From the NCBI GenBank assembly GCA_016930935.1, contig JAFGFT010000026.1:1-64000 (forward strand): DNA of 64,000 bases, read 5' to 3'. The notes under the pieces were generated by a model. The model was not told the DNA's origin, did no database searches, and worked only from the letters and a program-made list of their open reading frames with translations. The translations under genes were made by a program, and so were the position numbers. Origin of the DNA: Dehalococcoidia bacterium. GTDB lineage: Bacteria; Chloroflexota; Dehalococcoidia; GIF9; AB-539-J10. Of this stretch, positions 28,398-36,974 are shown piece after piece. The number at the start of each line of letters is the position of its first letter. Position 1 is the stretch's first letter.

Positions 28398-28434
28398 CAG
28401 GTTGAGGGTTCCAAATCGGGAGGAACCACCTGCG
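28398..28434. other. Compound stem-loop in intergenic region
   Basis: GCAGGT-tgag-GGTTCC-aaatcggga-GGAACC-ACCTGC, two stacked stems with one-sided bulge. Confidence 0.5.
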
Positions 28435-28537
28435 GAAGGGTGAGGGGAGCGGGGTACAAGTCAACTTCACACACCACATGGTAGAATGCACATCCGCGGC
28501 GTGAGCTGCGAATACAGACCGGAGGTCACACAACCCT

Positions 28538-29728
28538 ATGCCTGAGGACAGCTGCCCCAAGAAACGTACCTCACAACGCGTGGACAGGATTGCCGGCATC
28601 GGCTTTGCGCGGTTCCTGAAACTGCTCCACAGCATGTCAAAGGAGGGACTCATCTCGCTGAGCGTGGGCGAGCCGGATTTCGGCACCGCAAGCCCCGTCT
28701 GCGAGGCGGCAGCACAGGCAGCATCAGAGGGTTGGACCAAGTACACGCCCAGCAACGGCTTCCCCGAACTGCGTGAGGCAATTGCACGCGACCTCAAGAA
28801 GCGCCATGGTCTTGACTACGACCCGGAGACGGAGATAATCGTCACCGTCGGCGTGTCACAGGCGATGGACCTGGGCTTCCGCGCGCTACTGGACCCGGGC
28901 GACGAGGTTATCACGCCTGACCCTCACTACATCTGCTATCCGCCCAACATCACCCTCGCGGAAGGCGTCACCGTTCGAGTGCCCACATACCCGTCTGACA
29001 GCTATGCGCTGGAACCGGATGAGATGGAGAAGGCCATCACGCCGAGAACCAAGGTGCTGCTCTTCGGTAACCCTGCCAACCCCACCGGCGCACTCATGGA
29101 GAAGGACGTCCTCGAGGGCGTGGCACGAATCGCTGAGAAGCACGACCTTGTGGTCATCGCAGATGAGATATACAACACCTTCACCTACAACGCCAAGTTC
29201 ACCAGCTTTCCCACGCTGCCCGGCATGAAGGAGCGCACGCTCCTGCTGGACGGCTTCTCCAAGCGCTATGGCATGCCCGGATGGCGCATCGGCTATGCAG
29301 CCGGCCCGAAGGACATCATCGGCGCAATGCTGGAGATGATGCAGCACACCATGCTCTGCCCCCCGAACGCGACCCAGTGGGCCGCGCTTGCCGCGCTCAA
29401 CATGGACGACGATGCGGACTTCGCCAAGGTGCTTGAGCACTACGACAGGCGCCGCACCCTGCTCTACACCGAACTGAACCGCATCGGCCTGACCACCCCC
29501 GAACCCAAGGGTGCGTTCTACATATTCCCGGACGTGTCCGTGACCGGCATGAACTCCGAGACGTTCGTGGAGAAACTGCTCCTTGAGGAGAAGGTCATGT
29601 GCCTGCCCGGAGATTCCTTTGGCAACCAGGGCAAGAACCACATCCGCATCTGCTATGCCACTCCCTATGAGGGCATCAAGGAAGCCCTGGTGCGCATAGA
29701 GAACTTCGTCAACCGCTACCGGAAGTAG
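28538..29728 (+). CDS. PLP-dependent class I/II aminotransferase
   Basis: SVGEPDFGTASP, GNPANPTGAL, ADEIYNTFTY, LLDGFSKRYGMPGWRIGYAAGP. Confidence 0.94.
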   Translation: MPEDSCPKKRTSQRVDRIAGIGFARFLKLLHSMSKEGLISLSVGEPDFGTASPVCEAAAQAASEGWTKYTPSNGFPELREAIARDLKKRHGLDYDPETEIIVTVGVSQAMDLGFRALLDPGDEVITPDPHYICYPPNITLAEGVTVRVPTYPSDSYALEPDEMEKAITPRTKVLLFGNPANPTGALMEKDVLEGVARIAEKHDLVVIADEIYNTFTYNAKFTSFPTLPGMKERTLLLDGFSKRYGMPGWRIGYAAGPKDIIGAMLEMMQHTMLCPPNATQWAALAALNMDDDADFAKVLEHYDRRRTLLYTELNRIGLTTPEPKGAFYIFPDVSVTGMNSETFVEKLLLEEKVMCLPGDSFGNQGKNHIRICYATPYEGIKEALVRIENFVNRYRK

Positions 29729-29757
29729 GGGTTGTCTTCTGCTGAATTGGAATCAGC

Positions 29758-29790
29758 GGGCCGCCGGGATTCGGCGGCCCGTTTTCTTTC
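29758..29790 (+). terminator. Rho-independent terminator (copy 1 of repeated hairpin)
   Basis: GGGCCGCCG-GGATT-CGGCGGCCC then GTTTTCTTTCT. Confidence 0.88.
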
Positions 29791-29808
29791 TCAACTGCTA
29801 ACAATCCT

Positions 29809-29826
29809 CATAACATATGTGTTATG
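29809..29826. promoter_or_regulatory. Palindromic candidate HigA operator
   Basis: CATAACA-TATG-TGTTATG, perfect 7-bp arms immediately upstream of the higB-like coding start. Confidence 0.6.
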
Positions 29827-29834
29827 CTCCCCTT

Positions 29835-30182
29835 GTGTCCTGGAACATTCTCTACTACGAAGATGAGACAGAACACGAATCAGTTGTTGAAGAAATAGAG
29901 AATTTCTCCGAGAAAGCCCGGGCGAAGATACTTCGCTTCATTGACCTGATGGAAGAGAAGGGGCCAACCAAGCTGAGAGGCGAATACACAGCTCATATTC
30001 AGGACGATACCTGGGAGTTACGCATTGACTCTGGCTCCGACAGGTTTCGAGTACTCTATTTCGCAGTGAAAGGACGTACTGTGATAATGCTGAGAGCTTT
30101 TCTCAAGAAGACAAAGAAGACTCCACCACGAGAAATCACCACTGCGAAACGAAGACATGACGACTGGCTAGCACGAACTTGA
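29835..30182 (+). CDS. higB: RelE/HigB-like (Gp49 family) toxin
   Basis: VSWNILYYEDETEHESVVEEIENFSEKARAKILRFIDLMEEKG...LRGEYTAHIQDDTWELRI...FRVLYF...VIMLRAFLKKTKKTPPREI. Confidence 0.88.
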   Translation: MSWNILYYEDETEHESVVEEIENFSEKARAKILRFIDLMEEKGPTKLRGEYTAHIQDDTWELRIDSGSDRFRVLYFAVKGRTVIMLRAFLKKTKKTPPREITTAKRRHDDWLART

Positions 30183-30223
30183 TGCGCCACGAACGTTGGG
30201 CACACTAACAGGTATGAAAGACA

Positions 30224-30556
30224 ATGAAAACACATGAAGAAGTGAAACGCCGACTACTCGCAGATCCGGAAGTGCGCGCTGAGTACGACAGTCTGGAAAC
30301 AGAGTTCACCCTACGGAGCGCGATTGTTCAACTCCGCAACGCATCAGGCCTATCGCAACGTGTTGTCGCCGAGCAATTGGGGACACACCAGTCCGCACTG
30401 TCGAGAATCGAGTCTGGCCGGGCCAACGTCAGCATCACTAACCTCGCACGAATGGCGGACGCGCTCAATTCTGATTTTGCAGTCTGCTTCGTTCCGCGCT
30501 CCGGCCCACACGAGGGTAAGCGAATCGAAGCCCGTGTACGTGTTCCGTCGAAATAG
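30224..30556 (+). CDS. higA: XRE/HigA-like antitoxin
   Basis: HTH LRNASGLSQRVVAEQLGTHQSALSRIESGRANVSITNLARMADALNSDF; follows toxin by 41 bp. Confidence 0.9.
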   Translation: MKTHEEVKRRLLADPEVRAEYDSLETEFTLRSAIVQLRNASGLSQRVVAEQLGTHQSALSRIESGRANVSITNLARMADALNSDFAVCFVPRSGPHEGKRIEARVRVPSK

Positions 30557-30583
30557 GCAGTCAGTTACCGTCGACAAAGCAGC

Positions 30584-30606
30584 GGGCCGCCGGGATTCGG
30601 CGGCCC
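30584..30606 (+). terminator. Copy 2 of repeated hairpin, downstream of higA
   Basis: GGGCCGCCG-GGATT-CGGCGGCCC identical to copy 1; followed by GATTTGCG. Confidence 0.65.
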
Positions 30607-30967
30607 GATTTGCGTTCCTGTCAACGCATTACCACCATCTTGTACGCCGACAAGACTACGGGCGAGGCATGGAACCTACTACCCCCTACAATCGTGGACT
30701 GACACGGACGAAATCAGGCCACGACCGACCTGCGGAGTTCCGATTGCAGCGACACATGGTGTTCTGACATAGGAGCCGTTCGGGAACGGCCCGTCGGTTA
30801 TCAGGAATCCAGGTTAAAGATGTTCGGCAGAGCAGTTCAATTGCCCCGTGGTGTGAATGCCAGCCGTGCCCTTCATCAACGAACGGGCTCTTCACGAAGA
30901 GCCCCTACATTCTGAACAACAAACCCCGCCTCAGCAAGGCAGCAACTTCATAGCATGACACATAAAA

Positions 30968-30990
30968 GGGCCGCCGGAATCCGGCGGCCC
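30968..30990 (-). terminator. Copy 3 (variant) of the hairpin
   Basis: GGGCCGCCGG-AAT-CCGGCGGCCC; flanked by A-run on the left (U-run on the minus-strand transcript), downstream of porB. Confidence 0.65.
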
Positions 30991-31078
30991 GATTTCTATC
31001 AACGAGCATGCACACCACAACCTTGTGTGCCGACCCGAACAGGGGAGAGGCATGCCTCTTACCCACAAATGGGGACCG

Positions 31079-31999
31079 CTACACAGACACCCCGCACTCA
31101 GCCAGCGTCTTGTAGCGCTTCCACTCGTCATCGAGATACTGCTCGATGGCTGCGAGGGCTTTCTCATCCCGCTCCGGCTTGAACAGGTGCGCGAAGCGTC
31201 CCTGCCCCTTCAGGTATTCCTCTATGGGCTTGCGGGCAACCTTGCCCTCCAATATCTGCTTGGAACGAAGGTTGAACTCCACCTTTCCGTTCTCAGCCTC
31301 CATCAAAGGCCACGCACCCGTCTCAACTGCCAGACGGCCCACGTCTATGGTCCGCTCCATCGGGAAGCGCCAGCCCGGCGCACAGGGAATGTGGAACTCC
31401 AGGTATTTCGGCCCCTTGATGCTGGCTGCCTTCTGCACCTTGCGGTACAGGTCTTCAATGTAAGAAGGCGACGCGCTGGCAACATACGGCATTCGGTGCG
31501 CCATCATGATGCCCATCATGTCCTTGCGCTGCTCCACCTTGCCCGTCCAAGTGGTGGTTGTCCACGCGCCGAACGGTGTGGCGCCCGAGCGCTGGATTCC
31601 CGTATTGGAGTAGATCTCGTTGTTGTAGCAGATGAAGATGAAATTGGTACCGCGCTCAACGGCGCCGGACAGAGACTGCAGCCCGATATCGTACGTGCCG
31701 CCATCGCCAGCCCACACCAGCACGTTCACGTCATCCTCACCCATCCGATTCAATGCCGCGGCCACGCCGGACGCGGCTGAGCCACCCGCCGCGAACGCCA
31801 TGCTCAGCAAAGGAACCTGAAACGGACTATTCGGGTAGCTCGTGGCGATAGAGGCCGTGCATGAAGCCGGACTGACCACGATGGTCTTCGGTCCCAGCGC
31901 CTTCAACGTCATGCGCAACGAAAGCAAATCCACGCAACCCGGGCACGAGCCGGCACCGGGAAGCATCAACTCTTCTCTTGGCAGATCCTTGATAGCCAT
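31079..31999 (-). CDS. porB: 2-oxoacid:ferredoxin oxidoreductase beta subunit (TPP-binding)
   Basis: GAGSCPGCVDLLSLRMTLKALG; WAGDGGTYDIGLQSLSGAVERGTNFIFICYNNEIYSNTGIQRSGATP. Confidence 0.92.
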   Translation of the reverse strand: MAIKDLPREELMLPGAGSCPGCVDLLSLRMTLKALGPKTIVVSPASCTASIATSYPNSPFQVPLLSMAFAAGGSAASGVAAALNRMGEDDVNVLVWAGDGGTYDIGLQSLSGAVERGTNFIFICYNNEIYSNTGIQRSGATPFGAWTTTTWTGKVEQRKDMMGIMMAHRMPYVASASPSYIEDLYRKVQKAASIKGPKYLEFHIPCAPGWRFPMERTIDVGRLAVETGAWPLMEAENGKVEFNLRSKQILEGKVARKPIEEYLKGQGRFAHLFKPERDEKALAAIEQYLDDEWKRYKTLAECGVSV

Positions 32000-33172
32000 C
32001 TACTTGTCCTCCGTGTTCTTGAGGTCCCACCACCCCGCCATGTCAGGACTCGCCTCACCATTGATGACCTGTAGCGCCATGCCCTCAACATCCTCAAACG
32101 TCACATCGCGCCCACCAACGCCGGCGAGGTAGCCGTACACTTTACAGCCTTCAACGCCCATGACTGCCGACCGCGTTTCGTGGTACACCATGCCGCCGGA
32201 GCCAACCGAGATATTCCGGTCCAGCACGATGAGTGAGCGGCCTTTTCCGATGCGCCGGAGGTCCTCAACAGGGAACGGTCTGACGACCCTGACGCGCGCC
32301 AGGCCAACCTTGTAGCCCATGGCACGCAGGTTGTCCACCGACACCTTCGCTTCAGAACCGATGGCCGCCATGGCGAGGATGACGTATTCCGCATCATCCA
32401 GGCGGTATTCCTCTGTGAGGCCGCCATGATAGCGGCCAAACTTCTGTTCATACTCACGCGCTATCTCCGGAATGAGCCGCTTCGCAGCCTCCATTCCACG
32501 GTACATGCTGTGACGCATCTCCATTGCGTATTCATCCGATATCACGTTGCCGAAGGTTATCGGGTTCTTCCAGTCCAGCCGCCAGTACGGCTTGAACGGC
32601 GGAACGAATCCATCCACGTCTTCCTGCGTCAGAATCTCCGCAGTCATCATGGTGTGGGAGATGGTGAAAGCACTGTAGTTGATCATGACGGGCAATTGCA
32701 CGTCGCTGTGCTCCGCCAGTTTGAACGACTGGATAACCGTGTCGAAAATCTCCTGAGCGGTGGAGCAGTATATCTGTATCCAGCCCGTATCCCGCTGAGA
32801 CATGGAATCAGTCTCATCAACCCATATGCTCCAGCCGGGACCGAGCGCCCTGTTCACGTTAATCATGACCACGGGTAGCCGGGAAAGACCTGCCCAGTGC
32901 AGCATTTCATGCATGTAGGCGAGGCCCTGCGACGACGTAGCGGTAAACGTCCGCACACCCATGGAAGCGGCAGCCACTGTGGCCGCCATCACTGAATGCT
33001 CGCTCTCAACGCGCAGGTACTCCGCAGACAACTCACCCGCCTCTACCATCCTAGCCAGTTCTTCCACGATGACCGTCTGTGGTGTGATGGGGTAGGCCGC
33101 GATGACCTCAGGTCTGCAGAGTTGCACGGCCTTCGCCGCTATCTTGTTGCCGACGTCGAACATCGTCGTCAT
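32000..33172 (-). CDS. porA: 2-oxoacid:ferredoxin oxidoreductase alpha subunit
   Basis: AYPITPQTVIVEELA, VESEHSVMAATVAAASMGVRTFTATSSQGLAYMHEML. Confidence 0.92.
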   Translation of the reverse strand: MTTMFDVGNKIAAKAVQLCRPEVIAAYPITPQTVIVEELARMVEAGELSAEYLRVESEHSVMAATVAAASMGVRTFTATSSQGLAYMHEMLHWAGLSRLPVVMINVNRALGPGWSIWVDETDSMSQRDTGWIQIYCSTAQEIFDTVIQSFKLAEHSDVQLPVMINYSAFTISHTMMTAEILTQEDVDGFVPPFKPYWRLDWKNPITFGNVISDEYAMEMRHSMYRGMEAAKRLIPEIAREYEQKFGRYHGGLTEEYRLDDAEYVILAMAAIGSEAKVSVDNLRAMGYKVGLARVRVVRPFPVEDLRRIGKGRSLIVLDRNISVGSGGMVYHETRSAVMGVEGCKVYGYLAGVGGRDVTFEDVEGMALQVINGEASPDMAGWWDLKNTEDK

Positions 33173-33174
33173 CG

Positions 33175-33438
33175 CTAGTCCTCCCTCTCCATTGTGATTG
33201 CTTTCTTCGGGCATTCGAACGCGCACACGCCGCAGCCCTTGCAGTAGTCATAGTCGATGCTCACCGAATCATCTTCGGCTCGCTTCACTGCGTTCTCCGG
33301 ACAGTATGCCCAGCACCGCAGGCACTTGATGCAGTTTGACTGGTCGATGACCGGTTTGAAGTCACGCCATCCACCAGTCTTCCCCGCCGCACCTGAGCAG
33401 GGATACGAGATTGTCGTATCGGCTTCATAGCGCTCCAT
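33175..33438 (-). CDS. porD: 2-oxoacid:ferredoxin oxidoreductase delta (ferredoxin) subunit
   Basis: Two 4Fe-4S motifs: CIKCLRCWAYCPENA and CKGCGVCAFECPKKA. Confidence 0.92.
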   Translation of the reverse strand: MERYEADTTISYPCSGAAGKTGGWRDFKPVIDQSNCIKCLRCWAYCPENAVKRAEDDSVSIDYDYCKGCGVCAFECPKKAITMERED

Positions 33439-33998
33439 CAGCGGTTCACCTCCGTCTTGTCATACGCCTCTCTGGCAGCTTCAGCGTTGGCCTCACCTGC
33501 CTTGCCCTTCCACTGCTGTTTGATAACTTCCTGGATGGACTCGAGAGACACCTCATCCGTCATCCGGGCAACAACACCAAGCATAGGTGTGTTCAAGGCC
33601 GGAATGCCGCTCACCAGCAGGTTGCGCGCGATGGAGATGCCCGCCGCATCCACAACCGCCACCCTGAACCTGTCCGAAAACTCGAACTCCTCCGGCTTCT
33701 TCCGACTGTTGATGATGATGGTTCCGCCTTCCTTGACCCCCGCTGTCACATCCGTCAGCTCCAGGGTCTGTCTGTCCATCACCACCACGATGTCAGGGTG
33801 ATACACCCTGCTCCTCAACCGTACCTCTTCATCAGCGATACGCACGAATGACGCAACCGGAGCCCCACGCCTCTCTCCGCCAAAATGTGGGAACGATTGC
33901 ACTCCCTTCTTTCCATCACGGAGTGCAGCACCCGCGAGTAGATTCGCAGCCGTAACGGCACCCTGTCCACCACGACCGTGGAAACGCACTTCGAGCAT
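33438..33998 (-). CDS. porG: 2-oxoacid:ferredoxin oxidoreductase gamma subunit
   Basis: MLEVRFHGRGGQGAVTAANLLAGAALRDGKKGVQSFPHFGGERRGAPVASFVRI. Confidence 0.93.
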   Translation of the reverse strand: MLEVRFHGRGGQGAVTAANLLAGAALRDGKKGVQSFPHFGGERRGAPVASFVRIADEEVRLRSRVYHPDIVVVMDRQTLELTDVTAGVKEGGTIIINSRKKPEEFEFSDRFRVAVVDAAGISIARNLLVSGIPALNTPMLGVVARMTDEVSLESIQEVIKQQWKGKAGEANAEAAREAYDKTEVNR

Positions 33999-34089
33999 GC
34001 CTGGTCTTCCTCCTTGCTATTTCAGCCTGCCGCAGACGGCTCAATGACCACCCCACCAACGCCCACACTGCCGACTTCGTGCAGGGGTA

Positions 34090-34482
34090 TTATGCTTTCT
34101 TCATGTCGAGGAGGATGCCATAGAAATAGCTCCCCTCTCTCTCCGCCTTCAACGCCTTGAACCTGTGCTTCACTCCCGCAGGGACGTAGATAACCACCGG
34201 TGATTCCACGGTGAATACCTCATCGTCAAGTGTAATCTCAAGCACCATGTCTCCGCGATTCGGGGAGGGAGCCATGTAGACCTCAGCACAATCATGTGCA
34301 TGCGCATCAGTCAGATACTTGCCGATTATCTTGCTCACATCCACTGCAGCGACGCCGAATTCGAAGCCCTCCCCCATGTCCGGACTCACCCAGAAGGGTA
34401 CCGGAGCAAAGTGCGAAGGCAGGCTCACCATCTGCGGAACATCAGTGAAAATCAGTTCTTCGTGTTTCCTTGCCATTCTCAT
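34090..34482 (-). CDS. Cupin-like protein
   Basis: DAHAHDCAEVYMAPSPNRGDMVLEITLDDEVFTVESPVVIYVPAGVKHRFKAL. Confidence 0.7.
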   Translation of the reverse strand: MRMARKHEELIFTDVPQMVSLPSHFAPVPFWVSPDMGEGFEFGVAAVDVSKIIGKYLTDAHAHDCAEVYMAPSPNRGDMVLEITLDDEVFTVESPVVIYVPAGVKHRFKALKAEREGSYFYGILLDMKKA

Positions 34483-34570
34483 TGCCCTCCATCTACACCA
34501 CTGCGAGCCGGAACCCGGTTCGTTTCAGGATGCGAGGTCCGACCCTTCAATCTCAGACATGCCATACCTG

Positions 34571-35422
34571 CTAGGAATAGTCGTAGAAGCCTCTGCCTGC
34601 CTTGCGTCCAAGCTGCCCTGCCGTCACCATCTTTTCAAGAAGGATGGGAGCCGCAAACTTCGGGTCTTTGAAAGACGCGTACATCCCATTTGAGATATTC
34701 AGCAACACGTCGAGTCCGATGAGGTCCGCCAACGTCAACGGGCCCATTGGATAGTTGAAGGACAGCACACAGCACGAGTCTATGTCTTCCTTCGATGCGA
34801 AGCCGCTCTCGAGCAGCCGGATGGCATCGATAAGGTACGGAATCAGCAGACGCGTGCTCAAGAAACCCGGCGCATCCTTCGCCACCCAGGTCTCCTTTCC
34901 AAGGGACACGGAGAACTGCCGCGCAGCCTCCAACGTCTGGAACGACGTCATGATGGTGCATACCAGTTCAACGCCCTTCATACGGGGCACGGGGTTGAAG
35001 AAATGGATGCCAACCACGCTCTCGGGACGCTTCGTCGCCATTGCGATGTCCAGCATGGACAGGGAAGAACTGTTACTGCCGAGGACAACACCCTCACCGC
35101 AGTACTCGTCAAGCTGCGCAAAGACCTTCTTCTTAGCCTCCAGGTCTTCGTAGATGGCCTCAACTACGAGGTCTACCTTTCCCATGTCCCGAAGGTCCGC
35201 ACTGGGCCGGATATGCGACAGGATGCCATCTCTTTCAGCGGCCTCAATCTTGCCCTTGTCCACCAGCTTTCCAAGGTCACCTGACATGTGCTCGATAGAC
35301 GTGGTGACAAACTCGCGGGTCGTGTCATTCAGAATAACGTCGTAGCCTGCCGCCGCCGACACTTGTGCGATACCTCGGCCCATTGCGCCGGCGCCAACAA
35401 TGCCAATTGTGCCCTTCTCCAT
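34571..35422 (-). CDS. 3-hydroxyacyl-CoA (3-hydroxybutyryl-CoA) dehydrogenase
   Basis: IGIVGAGAMGRGIAQVSAAAGYDVILND; GIHFFNPVPRMKGVELV; DAPGFLSTRLLIPYL; NYPMGPLTLADLIGLD. Confidence 0.95.
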   Translation of the reverse strand: MEKGTIGIVGAGAMGRGIAQVSAAAGYDVILNDTTREFVTTSIEHMSGDLGKLVDKGKIEAAERDGILSHIRPSADLRDMGKVDLVVEAIYEDLEAKKKVFAQLDEYCGEGVVLGSNSSSLSMLDIAMATKRPESVVGIHFFNPVPRMKGVELVCTIMTSFQTLEAARQFSVSLGKETWVAKDAPGFLSTRLLIPYLIDAIRLLESGFASKEDIDSCCVLSFNYPMGPLTLADLIGLDVLLNISNGMYASFKDPKFAAPILLEKMVTAGQLGRKAGRGFYDYS

Positions 35423-35640
35423 GTCTGCCTCCTATCTACGCACGGGTGACACTCACTTCATGTCTCCTGGTTGAAACCGGCCCGCAGCGTTGGGCGATTC
35501 TACCATTCCACACGCGTCATTGCCATTTGGAAGGCAGATGCCGCATCGCCGACTCAGTTGTGTCAAGTGAACCCGTCTTTCGGCATCACATACGGGCTGG
35601 GAACGTTGACGCCGTTGCTGCTCAACGGTACCATCTATCC

Positions 35641-36972
35641 ATGATATCAAGCACACGACAAGCACCTCGGCTCATGCTGTTTCCAAAGGATTCCGGGATA
35701 AACGCAGCCGGCCATCTCACCATAGGTGGGTGCGACGCATTCGACCTCGCACGGGAGTATGGTACTCCGCTCTACGTCTATGATGAACAGTCACTGCGCT
35801 CTCAATGCAAGGAATTCAAACAACGATTTGGAGGCCGCTATCCCGATACGTCCGTGTGCTATGCGTCCAAGGCATTTCTCAACAAGGCCATGGCGCGGAT
35901 TATCAAGGAAGAGGGCCTCGGTCTTGACGTAGTATCGATAGGCGAATTCGCAATCGCGCACTCCGTAGGTTTTCCTTCAGAAAAGGTCTATTTCCACGGC
36001 AACAACAAGGGCCCTGAGGAACTTGCACAAGCGCTCGACTGGGGCATCGGCCGCGTGGTGGTGGACAGCATGTACGAGCTGACATTGCTCAACACGCTGG
36101 CAGCGGAACGCGGCATCCAGCAGGACATCCTGCTGCGGCTCACACCAAATGTAGACCCACACACACACGAATTCACCACCACCGGCGTGCTGGACAGCAA
36201 GTTCGGCATTCCACTGAGCACCGGACAGGCGGAAGAGGCGGTTGTCGAGGCTCTGAGACTACCCGCCCTCAACCTGCTGGGGCTTCATTTTCATCTTGGC
36301 TCACCCATTCCCGAGACAGCGCCATACGAGGCCGCGTTGCAGGTGGTACTGGAATTCGCGAAGAAGATGAAGCAGAAGTACGATTTCGACATGGTTGAGC
36401 TGAGCGTCGGCGGTGGCTTCCCCACACCGTACACCACGGAAGACCAATTCGCTCCAGTCGCAGTGTACGCGGATGCAATCATCTCGAAGATGACCAACAT
36501 CCTGATGAAATTGAGCCTTCTTCCCCCAAGGCTCACGATTGAACCAGGCCGCGCCATCGCCAACCCTGCCGGGGTCGCCCTCTACACTGTGGGCGCCCTC
36601 AAGGAGGTCCCGGGCGTCAGGAAGTTCGTATGTGTTGACGGCGGCATGTCAGACAACATCAGGACACCGCTCTACGGGGCGAAATACGAGGCCCTCATAG
36701 CCAACAGGGCAAAGGACCCGGACGTCCACACCGTGACCATAGCCGGAAAGCTATGCGAATCCGGTGATATACTTATAAGAGACATTCAGTTGCCGCGTGT
36801 TGCATCGGGTGATGTCATAGCAATTCCTGCATGTGGCGCGTACTGTATCCCCATGGCAAGCAACTACAATGCCATTCCGCGTCCGGCCATTGTTTTCGTC
36901 AATCACGGCAATGCGCGAGTCGTGCGGCGCCGGGAGACATACGAAGACCTGTACGGACATGACGCAGTCTGA
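35641..36972 (+). CDS. lysA: Diaminopimelate decarboxylase
   Basis: YGTPLYVYDEQSLRSQCKEF; YASKAFLNKAMARI; FHGNNKGPEEL; LEPGRAIANPAGV-type motif; CESGDIL. Confidence 0.95.
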   Translation: MISSTRQAPRLMLFPKDSGINAAGHLTIGGCDAFDLAREYGTPLYVYDEQSLRSQCKEFKQRFGGRYPDTSVCYASKAFLNKAMARIIKEEGLGLDVVSIGEFAIAHSVGFPSEKVYFHGNNKGPEELAQALDWGIGRVVVDSMYELTLLNTLAAERGIQQDILLRLTPNVDPHTHEFTTTGVLDSKFGIPLSTGQAEEAVVEALRLPALNLLGLHFHLGSPIPETAPYEAALQVVLEFAKKMKQKYDFDMVELSVGGGFPTPYTTEDQFAPVAVYADAIISKMTNILMKLSLLPPRLTIEPGRAIANPAGVALYTVGALKEVPGVRKFVCVDGGMSDNIRTPLYGAKYEALIANRAKDPDVHTVTIAGKLCESGDILIRDIQLPRVASGDVIAIPACGAYCIPMASNYNAIPRPAIVFVNHGNARVVRRRETYEDLYGHDAV

Positions 36973-36974
36973 AA

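Noticed and set aside
28398-28434. Possible tRNA (T-loop-like GGTTCCAAATC)
   Set aside because: No cloverleaf, anticodon arm or CCA-side acceptor stem can be formed; better described as a stem-loop.
28886-29641. 251-aa minus-strand ORF
   Set aside because: Antisense to the aminotransferase, which has all PLP-family motifs.
31025-31780. 251-aa plus-strand ORF
   Set aside because: Antisense to porB; no motif support.
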